Below are positions 1 through 9,591 of a stretch of DNA of 64,000 nucleotides, one piece after another; positions within the stretch are counted from its first letter, which is position 1, and each line of letters opens with the position of its first letter. The DNA is taken from positions 1 through 64,000 of the forward strand of contig CAVOOI010000034.1 in assembly GCA_963697455.1 (NCBI GenBank), written 5' to 3'. A program made the position numbers and the translations under genes. A model generated the notes under the pieces. That model was not told the origin of the DNA. It was given only the letters and a program-made list of their open reading frames with translations, and searched no databases. This DNA comes from JAFEDN01 sp963697455 (GTDB taxonomy: Bacteria; Pseudomonadota; Gammaproteobacteria; Coxiellales; Coxiellaceae).

Positions 1-700
1 TTTCATTACCGACACACTTTGCAACAACCGGGTGAAGATAAGCCACAGCGTTTGCCATTTTTTGGCCCCGAGATTGATGTGAAAGCATATTTATCCACTC
101 TAGATTCGCAGACTTTGCGTGATAAAAAAATAGTTTGCCTCACGCTTAATCAAGCAGAATTACTAGAGCAGAGCCACTGAGATGCTAGCCCAGGGCAAAG
201 TAATCGCCTGGGTGCAGGGCGCCATGGAGTTTGGTCCGCGTGCTTTAGGACATCGCAGCATCTTAGCTGATCCGCGTTGCCCAGAGATGCGGGACAAAAT
301 CAATCGCAGAATTAAAAAACGAGAATCATTCCGGCCATTTGCACCCTCAGTTAAACTAGAAAAAGCGCATCTATTTTTTGAAATACCCGCGGGGAAATCT
401 CTGACATGCATGTTATTTGTTGTGCCTGTTCGCGAGACATTTCGAGAAAAATTACCAGCCATCACCCATGTAGACGGCACTGCGCGAATTCAGACTGTCG
501 ATAAAAATGACACCTCTTTATTGGCAGCTATTAGATAAATTCGAAGCAAAAACCGGCATGCCCATGTTGCTGAATACTTCTTTTAATGGCCGAGGCCTAC
601 CATGGTCTGCAGCGCCAAAGATGCGATAGCAACATTTATGAATCTCGAGCTTGATGCGTTATTTATCCAAAATTATGTTTTTTATAAAGTAAAGAGTTGA
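1..700 (+). pseudogene. NodU/CmcH-type carbamoyltransferase, C-terminal part, frameshifted
   Basis: The gene enters from the left edge. Three reading frames in succession encode one family: frame 1 up to a TGA at 178-180, then an ORF from 182 with the highly conserved segment AMEFGPRALGHRSILADPR, which breaks near 507-512 and continues out of frame with KTGMPMLLNTSFN. A further break near 601 leads to MVCSAKDAIATFMN and the stop at 698-700. These are the C-terminal motifs of O-carbamoyltransferases, which transfer carbamoyl from carbamoyl phosphate to a hydroxyl of a natural product or sugar. The family assignment is by recognised motif. It lies 3 bp before the NRPS gene, so both probably formed one biosynthetic operon. 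Three breaks in 700 bp mean no functional protein unless the sequence is wrong. Confidence 0.8.
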
Positions 701-703
701 CTC

Positions 704-3266
704 ATGCACAACAGCAGCTTGTTGCCTGATCCTGAATGGTTTTCTGGTGGAATTACCGAATATTCCTCATGCACTATTCATGAGATTTTTGAAGAGAACG
801 CCCGTCAATATCCGCAAAATATTGCGTTAATAGGGCAAGATGAAAAACTCACATATGATCAGCTTAATCAAAAAGCTAATCAATTAGCACATGCTTTGCA
901 AAAATTAACATTGCCTTTGGAAACTCCAGTCGCAGTATTGTTAACATCAGGAATTGATCTCGTTGTAGCCTTACTGGCAATTTTAAAAATTGGTTGCGCT
1001 TATGTGCCGTTGGATATTAAGCATTCTAAAGAGAGAAATGAGTTGATCTTGCAAGATTGTCAAGCTAAAGCGTTAATTACGCACCGAGATTTTTCTGCAG
1101 AGCAGGATTTGAATTTTTTAAATATACGCTTAGTTTTTTTGGATTGTGAAATAGAGGACATCTCCAAGCAATCGGTCGCTAATCTAAATATTTTTTTAAA
1201 AAACACTCATCTGGCTTATATTTGCTATACTTCAGGTTCACGGGGATGCCTAAAAGGCGTGATGATTGAGCATAGAGGTATCGTTCGTTTAGTCAAGGCC
1301 ACCAACTATATTCATATTCAAGGCCACGACCGAATCGCGCAGGTTATTAAAATTACCTTTGACATTGCAGGATTTGAGATTTGGGGCGCACTCCTCAATG
1401 CTGCTGCTTTAGTTTGTTAGGGACGGATATTCTATTAGATCCTAAAAACTGCGCTCGATTGATCGCCAAACACGGTATTTCTATTATGGTGTTGCCGGGG
1501 AGTTTATTTGATCAGTTAATATTATCTGTGCCTACTATATTTGCGCATTTAACTTATTTGATTGTAGGGGGCGAGCCGCTCAACCCACACACTATTGCGA
1601 TGATGATGCGCTGCGTTGCAGGTCGACCTGAGTATAATCCTCAACGGTTATGGTCCCACCGAAAATTCAGGACTAACGACAACCTATTTGATTCCCCATG
1701 ATTTTGATGAACAAGCGGCTATTCCAATTGGCAGACCGATTACCAATACCACTGTGTTTGTTTTAAATGAAAATCATCAGTTAGCCGCTATTGGTGAATA
1801 TGGTGAATTATATACTGGAGGCGATGGAGTCGCGCGCGGTTATTTAAATCGTCCGGAATTAAATCATCAACAATTTGTGGTCAATCCTATTACTAAAAAT
1901 ATCAACGATCGTTTGTATCGCACCGGTGATATAGTTTATTGGCGGGCGGATGGTAATTTGGAGTTTGTAGGACGCAAAGATTTGCAAGTTAAAATCTGCG
2001 GCTGTCGAATTGAACTAGGTGCGGTGGAAAATGCTTTACTGAATTATCCAGAAATCGTTCAATCTGCGGTTTTAGCCTTATCTAACCTTGAATCTGACAA
2101 ATACTTATGCGCTTTTTTAGTAGTGCGAGCAGAATGGGTTGTCAACTTAACTGCATTGAAACAGTTTTTATTGACATTTTTACCGCCTTATTCAGTGCCT
2201 GAAGTTTTTATCACTTTAGAAAAATTGCCACTGACGCCCCATGGAAAAACTGATCGTGAAGCTTTATCACAGTTAGCACAGTTTCGGCATTTTTCTCTTA
2301 CCCAGGATTTACCAAAAACCGATATTGAAAAACAATTAGCGAATATTTGGTCTGAATTATTGGGAATTCCGTCTATAAGCCGCCAAGTAGATTTTTTTAG
2401 CTTGGGAGGCCACTCTTCATTGTTGCTGCGTTTACAAAATAAGATTGAATATGCTTACCACTGCGAAATTTCCTTAACCCAGTTATTATCGGTTACAACT
2501 ATCGTAAAGCAAGCAGAGTTATTGGAAAAAAAACTCGCATTCTCCAATAATTCCGCAGTAATATTTTTGCAGCCACAGGGCGAACAGCCGCAATTATTTT
2601 TATTCCCGCCGATCAGCAATGATTACGTATGTTTTCTATCTTTGTCCCGATATCTAAACTCAGACCACCCGGTTTGTGCTATTGTGTGATCCAAGCGAGG
2701 AGCAGCACGGATTGATGTTTGATGATTTGGAAAGCATGGCGGCATATTGTTTTAAAATTATTAAAGAAATTCAGCCCGGGGGCGCATACCGGTTGGCGGG
2801 ATATTCTTTTGGGGCGCATTTAGCAATCGCGGTTGCCGAGCAATTGATTGCCGCTGGCGATACGGTTGAGTTTCTCGGATTATTAGAAGGCTGGGCAAAA
2901 TTTCCGCCGCTGTACCTTGAGGAATCTCCCTTTCGCCAGCGTATGCAGAGATTACAAGCGCAGTTGCCAACCCAAGATATATCGATTGATTTATCCTGGC
3001 AACGCATGCAATTGTTACTGAAAGAACAGGTTAAACCGTTACCCGCCCGAGCTACACTATTCAAAGCGATGGACAGTAACGAATTCTCGTCCATCGACAA
3101 TGGATATAATCATTGGTTACCTCTAGCAAAACACGGTATTGACCGCTACTTGATTCCAGGCGATCACGATACTATATTGGCCGAGGCGCAGGTGCAGCAG
3201 ATAGCGCAGATTTTGCAGAAAAAATTGTCTCAAGTTACCTATGAGCAAAAAGGATTGTTAAACTAA
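704..3266 (+). pseudogene. Single-module NRPS (adenylation, carrier, thioesterase), frameshifted
   Basis: Read across frames this is a complete A-T-TE module of about 850 residues. Visible motifs in order: adenylation core A3 (YTSGSRGCLKGV, abnormal), A5 GYGPTE, A7 YRTGD, A8 GRKDLQVKICGCRIE, A10 PLTPHGKTDRE; the carrier site LGGHSSLL with its phosphopantetheine serine; and a type I thioesterase with GYSFG (GxSxG nucleophile) and a downstream GDHD likely holding the catalytic His. The frame changes near 1410-1420, 1612-1622 and 2680-2690. No condensation domain is present, so the product would be a single activated amino or hydroxy acid released by the thioesterase, possibly for the neighbouring carbamoyltransferase. 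This is inferred; the substrate cannot be read by eye. Confidence 0.85.
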
Positions 3267-3279
3267 AAAGGAGAGCTTT

Positions 3280-4980
3280 ATGAGTCGACTACCTAAAACT
3301 TATGGGCCTAATGAAAATCCCCTGGAAGAAACCTGGAAATTTTCCATGCGCCCCGAAAACTTACCAAGCGGGCGCCATGAAATTAAAAAACTGGCTGCGC
3401 TGTCATTTTTTTCTGGAGTGGCGGGGCTTTACGGCTTCTTAGCCTATGATGAAACTCAGGGTGATGCGCTTTGGTTCAGATGGTCCGCCGTTATTTGTTC
3501 TAGCATTTGTCCCGCACTGGCGTCATTAAATTCTACCAATCAAGTTATTATCGACCGGTTGGCGCGTCGAATCAAAAATGAATTACGAAAATTTTCTAGA
3601 GACCCAGAACATGAGGGATTTTTAGGTATCACTTTAGCTGCATTAATTTGTTCGCTGGGGTTGACAACTCCGGCAGTGCACAACCCTAATCTAAATAATC
3701 TTTATCTGCAAATGGGATGGGTAAGTTACGTGGCGGGTGGGAATACTTTTTTACATTACTGGCCTACCGATAAGATAGCCATTAGCCATCCCGTTTTTAG
3801 TTTACCCGTTAAACCGTTTGTGGTACTGGGTAGAGAAATTAAAGATCGTTGTTCTACCGAAATAGAAGTGTCTTTCAGAAAATTCCAAGCATTTAAGCGC
3901 GCTACCACCGATCGGTTGCTGCAGGCTATTTGTGATAATGTAGACAGGGTCTATCAAGAAACTTCGGGCGAAAGCTTTGAGTGGAATAATTTTTCTGGAA
4001 AGCCACACCAATGGCTGTCTTTTGTTAAAAAAGACGGGGCGTTCTCGGATATTCGCAAAAAATTACTTATCGAGTTTTTAGAGACAAAGTCAGCTCATCA
4101 AGTAGAACAACAACCCAGTTGTTGGGCGAGCTGGGGAAAAAAATTACTGGGTCACGCAAGTTATCTGACCGGCGCGACTTTGGTCTTGTTAAGCTGCATC
4201 GGCTATGAAGTTGATCCGTTTTCTACACTGCAAGAAACGGGCATGTCAGAACCCGCGGCGATTGGGTCTTCAATACCATCAGTCTATTTATTAGGTATTA
4301 TGTTGATGCACATCGGTGGCAGCAATTTAGAAAAGGACATCGCCAGGCTGGCCAGTATCAATAGAAATTTAAGCTTCGAAAAGAATGTGAAAACCGTGTT
4401 ACCAGCCCATGCTCAGTTCCACTCTAAGCTGTATGGTTTAACGACGTTATTAAACTGTTACATCGCGGGTTTTTCGCCCTATGCGGCAGTGCGAATGGTC
4501 AAGCTGCATTTTGGTGAGGCCTCGCCATTGGCAAAATTTTTTCTGACTTTTGCTCAAGTTGGAATCACTTATTTATCGCTGGCGTCGGTGGGTGAATATT
4601 ATCGTTATTGTACGGCCAAGTTTGCTGCTTTGAATGAAGTTGACGCCAATCATGCGGTGCTAGAATTCCAAGAAATGATAGGAGAATTTAAACGTTATAT
4701 CTTTAATCTAGAGCCTGATGCTATCGTGCATTCTTTGCGTCAATATTCCGAAGAGCGGCTTAAAGTGACGCTCGGAGACAACTTTTTCGGCGATAAATCT
4801 TCTGAGCAGATAAGCTTCAAGTCCAAGTTTGAGAAAATGGTCGATTTCGAAAACCGATTCAAAGAAATATCTGAAACTAAATGTTGTTCGACAGCAGGAA
4901 TGTGGTCAAGCATTCGGCGAACGCCAGTGTCGGACTTGGAAAACCCCTTACTCATAAACGCAACCTCAAACACGCCGTAA
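3280..4980 (+). CDS. Polytopic membrane protein of unknown function (566 aa)
   Basis: A continuous ORF with a strong ribosome-binding site (AAAGGAGAGC, 5 bases before the ATG). It does not match a family I recognise. The protein has an N-terminal soluble tail, then hydrophobic segments around residues 37-55, 65-85, 108-130 and 140-155, a large soluble part (about 180-280), and further segments near 285-305, 325-345, 385-410 and 415-440. The C-terminal 130 residues are charged and soluble. It starts 13 bp after the decayed NRPS but is itself intact, so it is not decaying with it. Its 3' end overlaps ddl on the opposite strand by 15 bp. It could be a secreted membrane-targeting effector or an ordinary inner-membrane protein. 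Confidence 0.65.
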   Translation: MSRLPKTYGPNENPLEETWKFSMRPENLPSGRHEIKKLAALSFFSGVAGLYGFLAYDETQGDALWFRWSAVICSSICPALASLNSTNQVIIDRLARRIKNELRKFSRDPEHEGFLGITLAALICSLGLTTPAVHNPNLNNLYLQMGWVSYVAGGNTFLHYWPTDKIAISHPVFSLPVKPFVVLGREIKDRCSTEIEVSFRKFQAFKRATTDRLLQAICDNVDRVYQETSGESFEWNNFSGKPHQWLSFVKKDGAFSDIRKKLLIEFLETKSAHQVEQQPSCWASWGKKLLGHASYLTGATLVLLSCIGYEVDPFSTLQETGMSEPAAIGSSIPSVYLLGIMLMHIGGSNLEKDIARLASINRNLSFEKNVKTVLPAHAQFHSKLYGLTTLLNCYIAGFSPYAAVRMVKLHFGEASPLAKFFLTFAQVGITYLSLASVGEYYRYCTAKFAALNEVDANHAVLEFQEMIGEFKRYIFNLEPDAIVHSLRQYSEERLKVTLGDNFFGDKSSEQISFKSKFEKMVDFENRFKEISETKCCSTAGMWSSIRRTPVSDLENPLLINATSNTP

Positions 4981-5913
4981 CGCTGCGCGCTCTACTAATA
5001 AGCTCACCAATGCTGGAAAGTCGACCCCTACAGCTTTAGCGGCGTCAGGAAATAAACTGGTGGGAGTCATGCCAGGAATAGTGTTGACTTCAAGTAAAAT
5101 GGGTTCGCCGTGTTTGGGTACTACAAAGTCGACTCGTGACAAATCGCGGCAGCCTAATGTTTGATGTGCTAAAACCGCCACCTCTTGAACGCGTTGATAT
5201 TGCGCGGCGGGCAAAGCCGCTGGAATAATATGCTCGCTCAATCCAGGCGTATAACGATGCTCAAAATCATACCAGGAGCCAATCGGAGTTTTAATTTCGA
5301 TGACGGGCAAAGCGGTTGGAGCATCCTGTTCTAAGATCGCCGCGGTGATTTCGGCTCCGATGATTCTTTCTTCCACTAAAACTCGCGGCCCAAAGCTTAA
5401 AGCCATTTCCAGAGCTTTGCGCACATCCGCCGGATTGTCAGCAAACGAAACGCCTAGGCCGGATCCTTCACAGGCGGGTTTAACGACCACTTGCTTACCC
5501 AAAACCTCCAGAATTTGTTGAGATTTTGCAGTTAAGTTGTCATGTTCCCCTACAATCATATCTTTAGCGATGGGTAAGCCGTTGATCTGGAAAATTTGTT
5601 TCGCCAGAATTTTATTCATGGCCAGCACATTGGCTTCAACGCCGCTACCCACAAAAGCGTAACCGGCAATTGTGAGTAACCCCTGCAATAGGCCGTCTTC
5701 ACCCCACTTGCCATGCACTGCGGGAAAAACCACATCCGGATTAAGATTACGTAAGGATTTATCGATTTGATGGTCCAGTTCGACCAGGTGTACGGATTTA
5801 TAATTTTCCTGTAGAGCTTTAACAATGCCGGCTGCAGTAGAGCGTGAGACGGTTGCTTCTTTGGAAGGCCCGCCGCAAATAACGACTATATTTAACGAGT
5901 GATTTATTTTCAT
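4966..5913 (-). CDS. ddl: D-alanine--D-alanine ligase
   Basis: Joins two D-alanines with ATP in the cytoplasm to make the dipeptide terminus of the peptidoglycan precursor. At 315 aa it has the normal length for DdlB. Motifs seen: N-terminal GGPSKEATVS, VFPAVHGKWGEDG near residue 62, the ATP-grasp lysine and glycine-rich loop KPACEGSGLGVS near 147, and the metal-binding C-terminus LLEVNTIPGMTP near 283. The ATG is preceded by AGGATG at good spacing. In many gammaproteobacteria ddl sits in the mur-fts cluster; here it stands alone between a membrane protein and a tRNA, an arrangement also seen elsewhere in the order (inference). It converges on, and overlaps by 15 bp, the upstream membrane-protein gene. 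Confidence 0.96.
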   Translation of the reverse strand: MKINHSLNIVVICGGPSKEATVSRSTAAGIVKALQENYKSVHLVELDHQIDKSLRNLNPDVVFPAVHGKWGEDGLLQGLLTIAGYAFVGSGVEANVLAMNKILAKQIFQINGLPIAKDMIVGEHDNLTAKSQQILEVLGKQVVVKPACEGSGLGVSFADNPADVRKALEMALSFGPRVLVEERIIGAEITAAILEQDAPTALPVIEIKTPIGSWYDFEHRYTPGLSEHIIPAALPAAQYQRVQEVAVLAHQTLGCRDLSRVDFVVPKHGEPILLEVNTIPGMTPTSLFPDAAKAVGVDFPALVSLLVERAALRRV

Positions 5914-6022
5914 CCAGGCATCCTAGCATGAGTTTTTGCCGCCATCAATTCCAGGGTGAACTCATCAAAATCAGGTAATGTATTTCCGTGAAGTAACCGG
6001 GGTATGAACTTTCTTGGATAAT

Positions 6023-6031
6023 TGTTATGAT
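6023..6031 (+). promoter_or_regulatory. Extended -10 promoter for tRNA-Arg
   Basis: TGTTATGAT matches an extended -10 element (TGn followed by TATGAT) and ends 15 bp before the tRNA. No convincing -35 hexamer is seen 17 bp upstream, which fits extended -10 promoters. Assigned by position and consensus only. Confidence 0.4.
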
Positions 6032-6046
6032 ACTGCACAGTCATTA

Positions 6047-6123
6047 GCGCCCGTAGCTCAGATGGATAGAGCGTCGGCCTCCGAAGCCGAAGGCCACAGG
6101 TTCGACTCCTGTCGGGCGCACCA
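6047..6123 (+). tRNA. tRNA-Arg (anticodon CCG)
   Basis: A complete cloverleaf can be drawn: acceptor GCGCCCG pairing with CGGGCGC, D-stem GCTC/GAGC, anticodon stem TCGGC/GCCGA with loop CTCCGAA (anticodon CCG, reads CGG), T-arm ACAGG-TTCGACT-CCTGT, discriminator A, and CCA encoded in the genome. Length is 77 nt. A hairpin terminator follows directly. Confidence 0.97.
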
Positions 6124-6131
6124 ATTCCAAA

Positions 6132-6158
6132 AAAAAAGGCGCTCTAAGAGCGCCTTTA
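6132..6158. terminator. Bidirectional Rho-independent terminator
   Basis: A run of A, then GGCGCTC-TAA-GAGCGCC, then TTT. The A-run on one side and T-run on the other allow it to end both the tRNA-Arg transcript (+) and the convergent secreted-protein gene (-), whose stop codon is about 16 bp away. Confidence 0.85.
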
Positions 6159-6173
6159 CTCATCATCAAACCA

Positions 6174-6686
6174 TTAATAGGTAGATACAGATACAACTCG
6201 AGTAGTATGGTGGTGATGATGATATATCGCTACCGGTTGAGCCTCGTTATACGTTCCCACAAATGCACGGCAACTAAATTGGCTGCCTTCATTCGTGTAT
6301 CCATAACCTCCGATGTCACGATAACTGCTGGGATAACCTGCTATAACAAATACCGAATCAGCGTTCTGAGTTAACACACCGCAGCCGTGTGCCGTAGGAT
6401 CACTGTTAGTTGGGCGAGCAGTAAATAGAGTGCTCGATGGCAAAAGATCCGGAGTTGAGACGGTTACTGACTGCCCAGCCAATACAGTACCACTGACAAA
6501 ATAACCAGAGTCCGAGTTCCAATTCCAGAATTGCCAAGCGTTCCAAAGTGTATTCCCATTTCCAGGTTGAACCACAAAGGTAACTGGGCTATTGTATCTA
6601 TTTACGTAAGTGATTGTACCTGCAAAACTGGCAGCGCTGGCGGCTAAAAGAGTCGTTGCACATATACCAATTAATATCTTTTTCAT
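6174..6686 (-). CDS. Small secreted protein with C-terminal His run
   Basis: A 170-aa protein with a textbook signal peptide: MKK, a hydrophobic stretch (ILIGICATTLLAASAAS), and a likely cut after FAG near residue 23. The mature part is rich in Asn, Ser, Thr, Tyr and Trp with little charge, as in beta-rich exported proteins; two cysteines (CGV and CRA) could form a disulfide. It ends with a natural HHHHH run followed by TTRVVSVSTY. The start is supported by GAGGAGAT upstream. No family recognised. It shares the terminator with tRNA-Arg. Confidence 0.75.
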   Translation of the reverse strand: MKKILIGICATTLLAASAASFAGTITYVNRYNSPVTFVVQPGNGNTLWNAWQFWNWNSDSGYFVSGTVLAGQSVTVSTPDLLPSSTLFTARPTNSDPTAHGCGVLTQNADSVFVIAGYPSSYRDIGGYGYTNEGSQFSCRAFVGTYNEAQPVAIYHHHHHTTRVVSVSTY

Positions 6687-6995
6687 ATTTATCTCCTCTT
6701 ATATGTTTCATCTCAATTGAGTTCTGACCTGTATAAATATAGGACAATTCTAATACTGCGCCAGCCCAACAAGGCAGCTTTTCAGCTTTTTAGCATTTTT
6801 AATTAATTTATAGGTGATTTATTTGAATTTTTTAATCATAAAAAGCGGTATAGTCCGCCGCAACCCGAAATTGACGCCATGACGCCAGATAACAGTAACC
6901 TAGTGTTATTGGGCCCTGGGGTAAAGCTGCTGACGCTCCTAAACAAACGCATACATAGACAGAATTTCAAAGCAAGCATCAGCGATGCCTTATCT
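6687..6995. other. Non-coding stretch upstream of secreted protein
   Basis: AT-rich spacer of about 300 bp. It must hold the promoter of the secreted-protein gene on the minus strand, but no box is convincing enough to mark. No gene, tRNA or repeat seen. Confidence 0.5.
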
Positions 6996-7672
6996 TTAGA
7001 AGTCTGATTTCAGATGACCCCCAGGCCAATTAGCTATATCTTTTTCTAATTTCGAAATTACATCAATGATTTCCTCAAAAGATAACGGCCGCTGACTAAA
7101 CATACCTGCTTCGATCATCTGGTTGTAATCTAAATGTAGTTGCTTGAGTTGAATTGCGTCAGGTAGGAATTTAAATTTACCTTGTAAGCATATATCATAA
7201 TTAGCATAGCTTACTGGGAAAAAAATCTTTTTATGTTTTATGACATCAACCAATAGATTTTTATTTTCGAGAGTAGCTTGACCTATTGAATGCTGTGATA
7301 ATACCGCTAGATCATGCCAATGCCTTGAAAGTCGATTAGCGCCTTCTCTAAACGCTCCTCGGTGACACTCTGCGTGAATTAAAGTGGCTTTTTCCCAGAA
7401 AGTGCGTTGAGGCGATAAAACGTTAATTGAAGCTTGAGGAAATTTAATACTTATTGAATCCGAGATAGCTAATGGTCACATCACAATCTTCAGAAAAACG
7501 TTGGATCGCATTAAAGACTTTAGAAAGCGATGTACCACCTTTAAATGTCATAGGTAATGCATTGGGCATACTAAACAATTTAGACTTGAGGAGTTAGTCC
7601 TATTTGTGGAGACAATGAATTAATGATTTCATTTTGATCCATCGCAGAGAGTTTAAAGAATTGCTCAGCCAT
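6996..7672 (-). pseudogene. AbiEii-type nucleotidyltransferase toxin, broken
   Basis: Read on the minus strand, the gene starts MAEQFFKLSAMDQNEII at 7672, ten bases after the stop of the antitoxin gene, stops after about 30 residues, then resumes in another frame with FKGGTSLSKVFNAIQRFSED, the nucleotidyltransferase GS and acidic motifs of the AbiEii/DUF1814 family. A further break is followed by VLSPQRTFWEKATLIH and finally the intact C-terminal 85 residues (ORF 6996-7253) with LSFEEIIDVISKLEKDI. The pieces appear in the right order but the middle is shorter than in full-length members, so there are deletions as well as frameshifts. AbiEii toxins block growth by nucleotide transfer; this copy is almost certainly inactive. 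Confidence 0.8.
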
Positions 7673-7679
7673 GTTGATT

Positions 7680-8273
7680 TCACCTTGTGTATTTCTGGAT
7701 AATGTTTGCTAACCATATCGGCATTTGGTTTATACTATTAACGAACTCATGATATTCTTTTTCCGTAAGTTGAGATTTTATTTTAGCAATCGTCTTTTCA
7801 TTTACTTGTTGTTTACCCAGATACCACAATGCAGTAATTGCCAAACCAATTTTAGTGCCGGCAAATACTAATTTACGTGAAGTGACATGTTTTAATGTTA
7901 ATTGGAGACGGCCTATGGACAATTTTCGACTTGGTCCATTGGTTAAATAAACAGCTTGAGTGGGCATTTGTGTGGTTAAACCAAAATGTCTAGCTGCTTC
8001 AGCGCCGTGGACCTGAATAATTGTTCCGGTTTTTGATGCAATAAATTGAGCCACTTCATAAGGGCTTAGTAAGACAGAACCGGTAAATCGACTCTGCTTG
8101 GGTTTTAAGTAAATCCCTCTGGTTATGCGAGTAATCTCGCCTCGTTTTACAAGTCTTACAATAGTTTGATCAATGCTGTTACGAGAGCCATACCTTAAAA
8201 ATTGTGAAGATGTAAAAGGAACTCCCGTGGGCAGGGAATTAATACTTTCAGTAATATGTTGAGTGACTTTCAT
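7680..8273 (-). CDS. AbiEi-type antitoxin / DUF6088 winged-helix regulator
   Basis: 197 aa from the ATG at 8273, chosen because AAGAGG lies just upstream; the ORF is open for a further 33 codons without a comparable site. The N-terminal 70 residues form a winged-helix-like domain (FTSSQFLRYGSRNSIDQTIVRLVKRG followed by ITRGIYLKPK, split here at a plausible turn). The rest matches antitoxins that sit before AbiEii toxins. It normally represses its operon and neutralises the toxin. The partner immediately downstream is broken, so this is a surviving antitoxin; it may act on related toxins elsewhere or simply be next to decay. Confidence 0.8.
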   Translation of the reverse strand: MKVTQHITESINSLPTGVPFTSSQFLRYGSRNSIDQTIVRLVKRGEITRITRGIYLKPKQSRFTGSVLLSPYEVAQFIASKTGTIIQVHGAEAARHFGLTTQMPTQAVYLTNGPSRKLSIGRLQLTLKHVTSRKLVFAGTKIGLAITALWYLGKQQVNEKTIAKIKSQLTEKEYHEFVNSINQMPIWLANIIQKYTR

Positions 8274-8497
8274 GTTTGACCTCTTGTCATAAATTATATT
8301 ATTTTTTCTGACAAAATGCAAACAGTAATCATGATTAATGCACCTAAAATATCCGAGATTTGTAGAACCCAACTAGTACTTACTAGGCTTTTACTAGCGG
8401 GCAATCTAGTTTGCATTAAAATTGAACTCTAAAAACTATTGATAAATCATTAAGTTACTCAATCCCTGGTCATTAGGCTAAGTGAAGTTGTGGCCTC

Positions 8498-8741
8498 TTA
8501 ATCAGCGGGTCGTTCGCAGGTTATGATTCCGTTTGCATTGATAGCCATCTGAATACCGGATAAAAAATCTATCCGAACCTCAAGCGAACGGTAGGCGGCA
8601 TGTTGTACACTTTGCCAGGCGGAAGTGGTTTCCGGAGTAAACTGAATGCGCATTTTTCCAAAAAAGATATTGCGGCAAAGAAGCGGTGATATTTTTGAAA
8701 AAAACTTCGGTGATCTGAGAATGCCAATGAGCTTGACTCAT
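8498..8741 (-). pseudogene. Small unidentified gene with one frameshift
   Basis: Starts MSQAHWHSQITEVFFKN at 8741 after an excellent site (CAGGAGGAATTT). In the T6/A5 homopolymers near 8655-8670 the frame changes, after which MRIQFTPETTSAWQS continues to a stop at 8498. Joined, it would be about 80 aa. No family recognised. It follows the ORF at 8569-9054 and may have been the next gene of the same small operon of mobile-element origin (inference). Confidence 0.35.
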
Positions 8742-9054
8742 AAATTCCTCCTGCGGTAGTTAAAAGCACCACAACGCAGAAGCGCCAGCCAGGCGGGGTC
8801 ACCCGAGTATAGCGCCGCTGCGCATGACCTCGGGCGCCCAACCGGTTGACATCCTCTTTTATGGCTTCCGAAACTCGTCGTTCCTGGCCGGACAACAGAC
8901 CCGTCTGAAAGTGAGAATGGTAAAAACCATCCGCACACGACCGAATCGCATAGAAAATATGCAAATTGATACGTTTTTTTTCAAAAAGGAATGTATCCGG
9001 CCAGACGAGCCGGTTTAAAAAAGATGAAAAAACAGTTAAGCTATCTTCAGCCAT
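8569..9054 (-). CDS. Unidentified ORF, possibly mobile-element remnant
   Basis: 161-aa ORF starting MAEDSLTVFSSFLNRLVWPD. Its first 110 residues have protein-like composition (amphipathic, Arg-rich, then a hydrophobic segment CVVVLLTTAGG), but the last 50 overlap the next small gene in another frame and look like read-through, so the true gene may end or break near 8745. I do not recognise it. The local base composition is richer in G+C than the flanking toxin-antitoxin genes, which suggests a separate origin. Confidence 0.35.
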   Translation of the reverse strand: MAEDSLTVFSSFLNRLVWPDTFLFEKKRINLHIFYAIRSCADGFYHSHFQTGLLSGQERRVSEAIKEDVNRLGARGHAQRRYTRVTPPGWRFCVVVLLTTAGGIYESSSLAFSDHRSFFQKYHRFFAAISFLEKCAFSLLRKPLPPGKVYNMPPTVRLRFG

Positions 9055-9243
9055 GTTAATTTCTCAACAAATTAATGTGGTTACTGACGCGCCAGGTGTC
9101 CAACCACTTGGCCGTCAGGCTTATTATCGGCCCATCGCTTGTCAAAAATCAATAGTTATTTCTGGAAATATTTTTAATACCAAACGGATGCCCCTCGATA
9201 TCTGAGCGCTGAGTTAGCTTTGAGACAGATTGGAAATTATATT

Positions 9244-9591
9244 TTAAATTCTGCTATCTTCTTGCTGAATTTTACTTTGCACGGCGGTTTTAATAAATTC
9301 ATTAATAGATATGCCATAAATTGCTGCATGGAGAGCGGCTTCTTTATGTAGTTCTGGTCCAATGTGAACATTGAGTGAACCCTTAAAGGGCTTCATGGGT
9401 TCTCGTTTTAGTTGCTGGCAAGTTGCCAGGTAATCATTGACCGCATTTTTAAATTCAATTTCCAATTGAGGAATAGTGCTGGCCTCATAGGTGACCAAAT
9501 CGGTCATATAAAGTAATTTGCCATGCAGTATTTTATCTTCAGCGTTTGCTTCGATAGAGCCAATAAAACTTTTGTAACGAAAGATATTCAT
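9244..9591 (-). CDS. HicB-family antitoxin (orphan)
   Basis: 115 aa. The N-terminal part has the HicB partial RNase-H-like fold pattern (GKLLYMTDLVTYEASTIPQLEIEF, a variant of the usual DLPG-type sequence, followed by an amphipathic helix). The C-terminus (LNVHIGPELHKEAALHAA, then GISINEFIKTAV) is a ribbon-helix-helix DNA-binding domain. HicB normally binds and inhibits the HicA mRNA interferase and represses the operon. No HicA-like ORF is next to it; a 35-codon ORF overlaps its start codon instead. Complete and intact, but an orphan. Confidence 0.75.
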   Translation of the reverse strand: MNIFRYKSFIGSIEANAEDKILHGKLLYMTDLVTYEASTIPQLEIEFKNAVNDYLATCQQLKREPMKPFKGSLNVHIGPELHKEAALHAAIYGISINEFIKTAVQSKIQQEDSRI

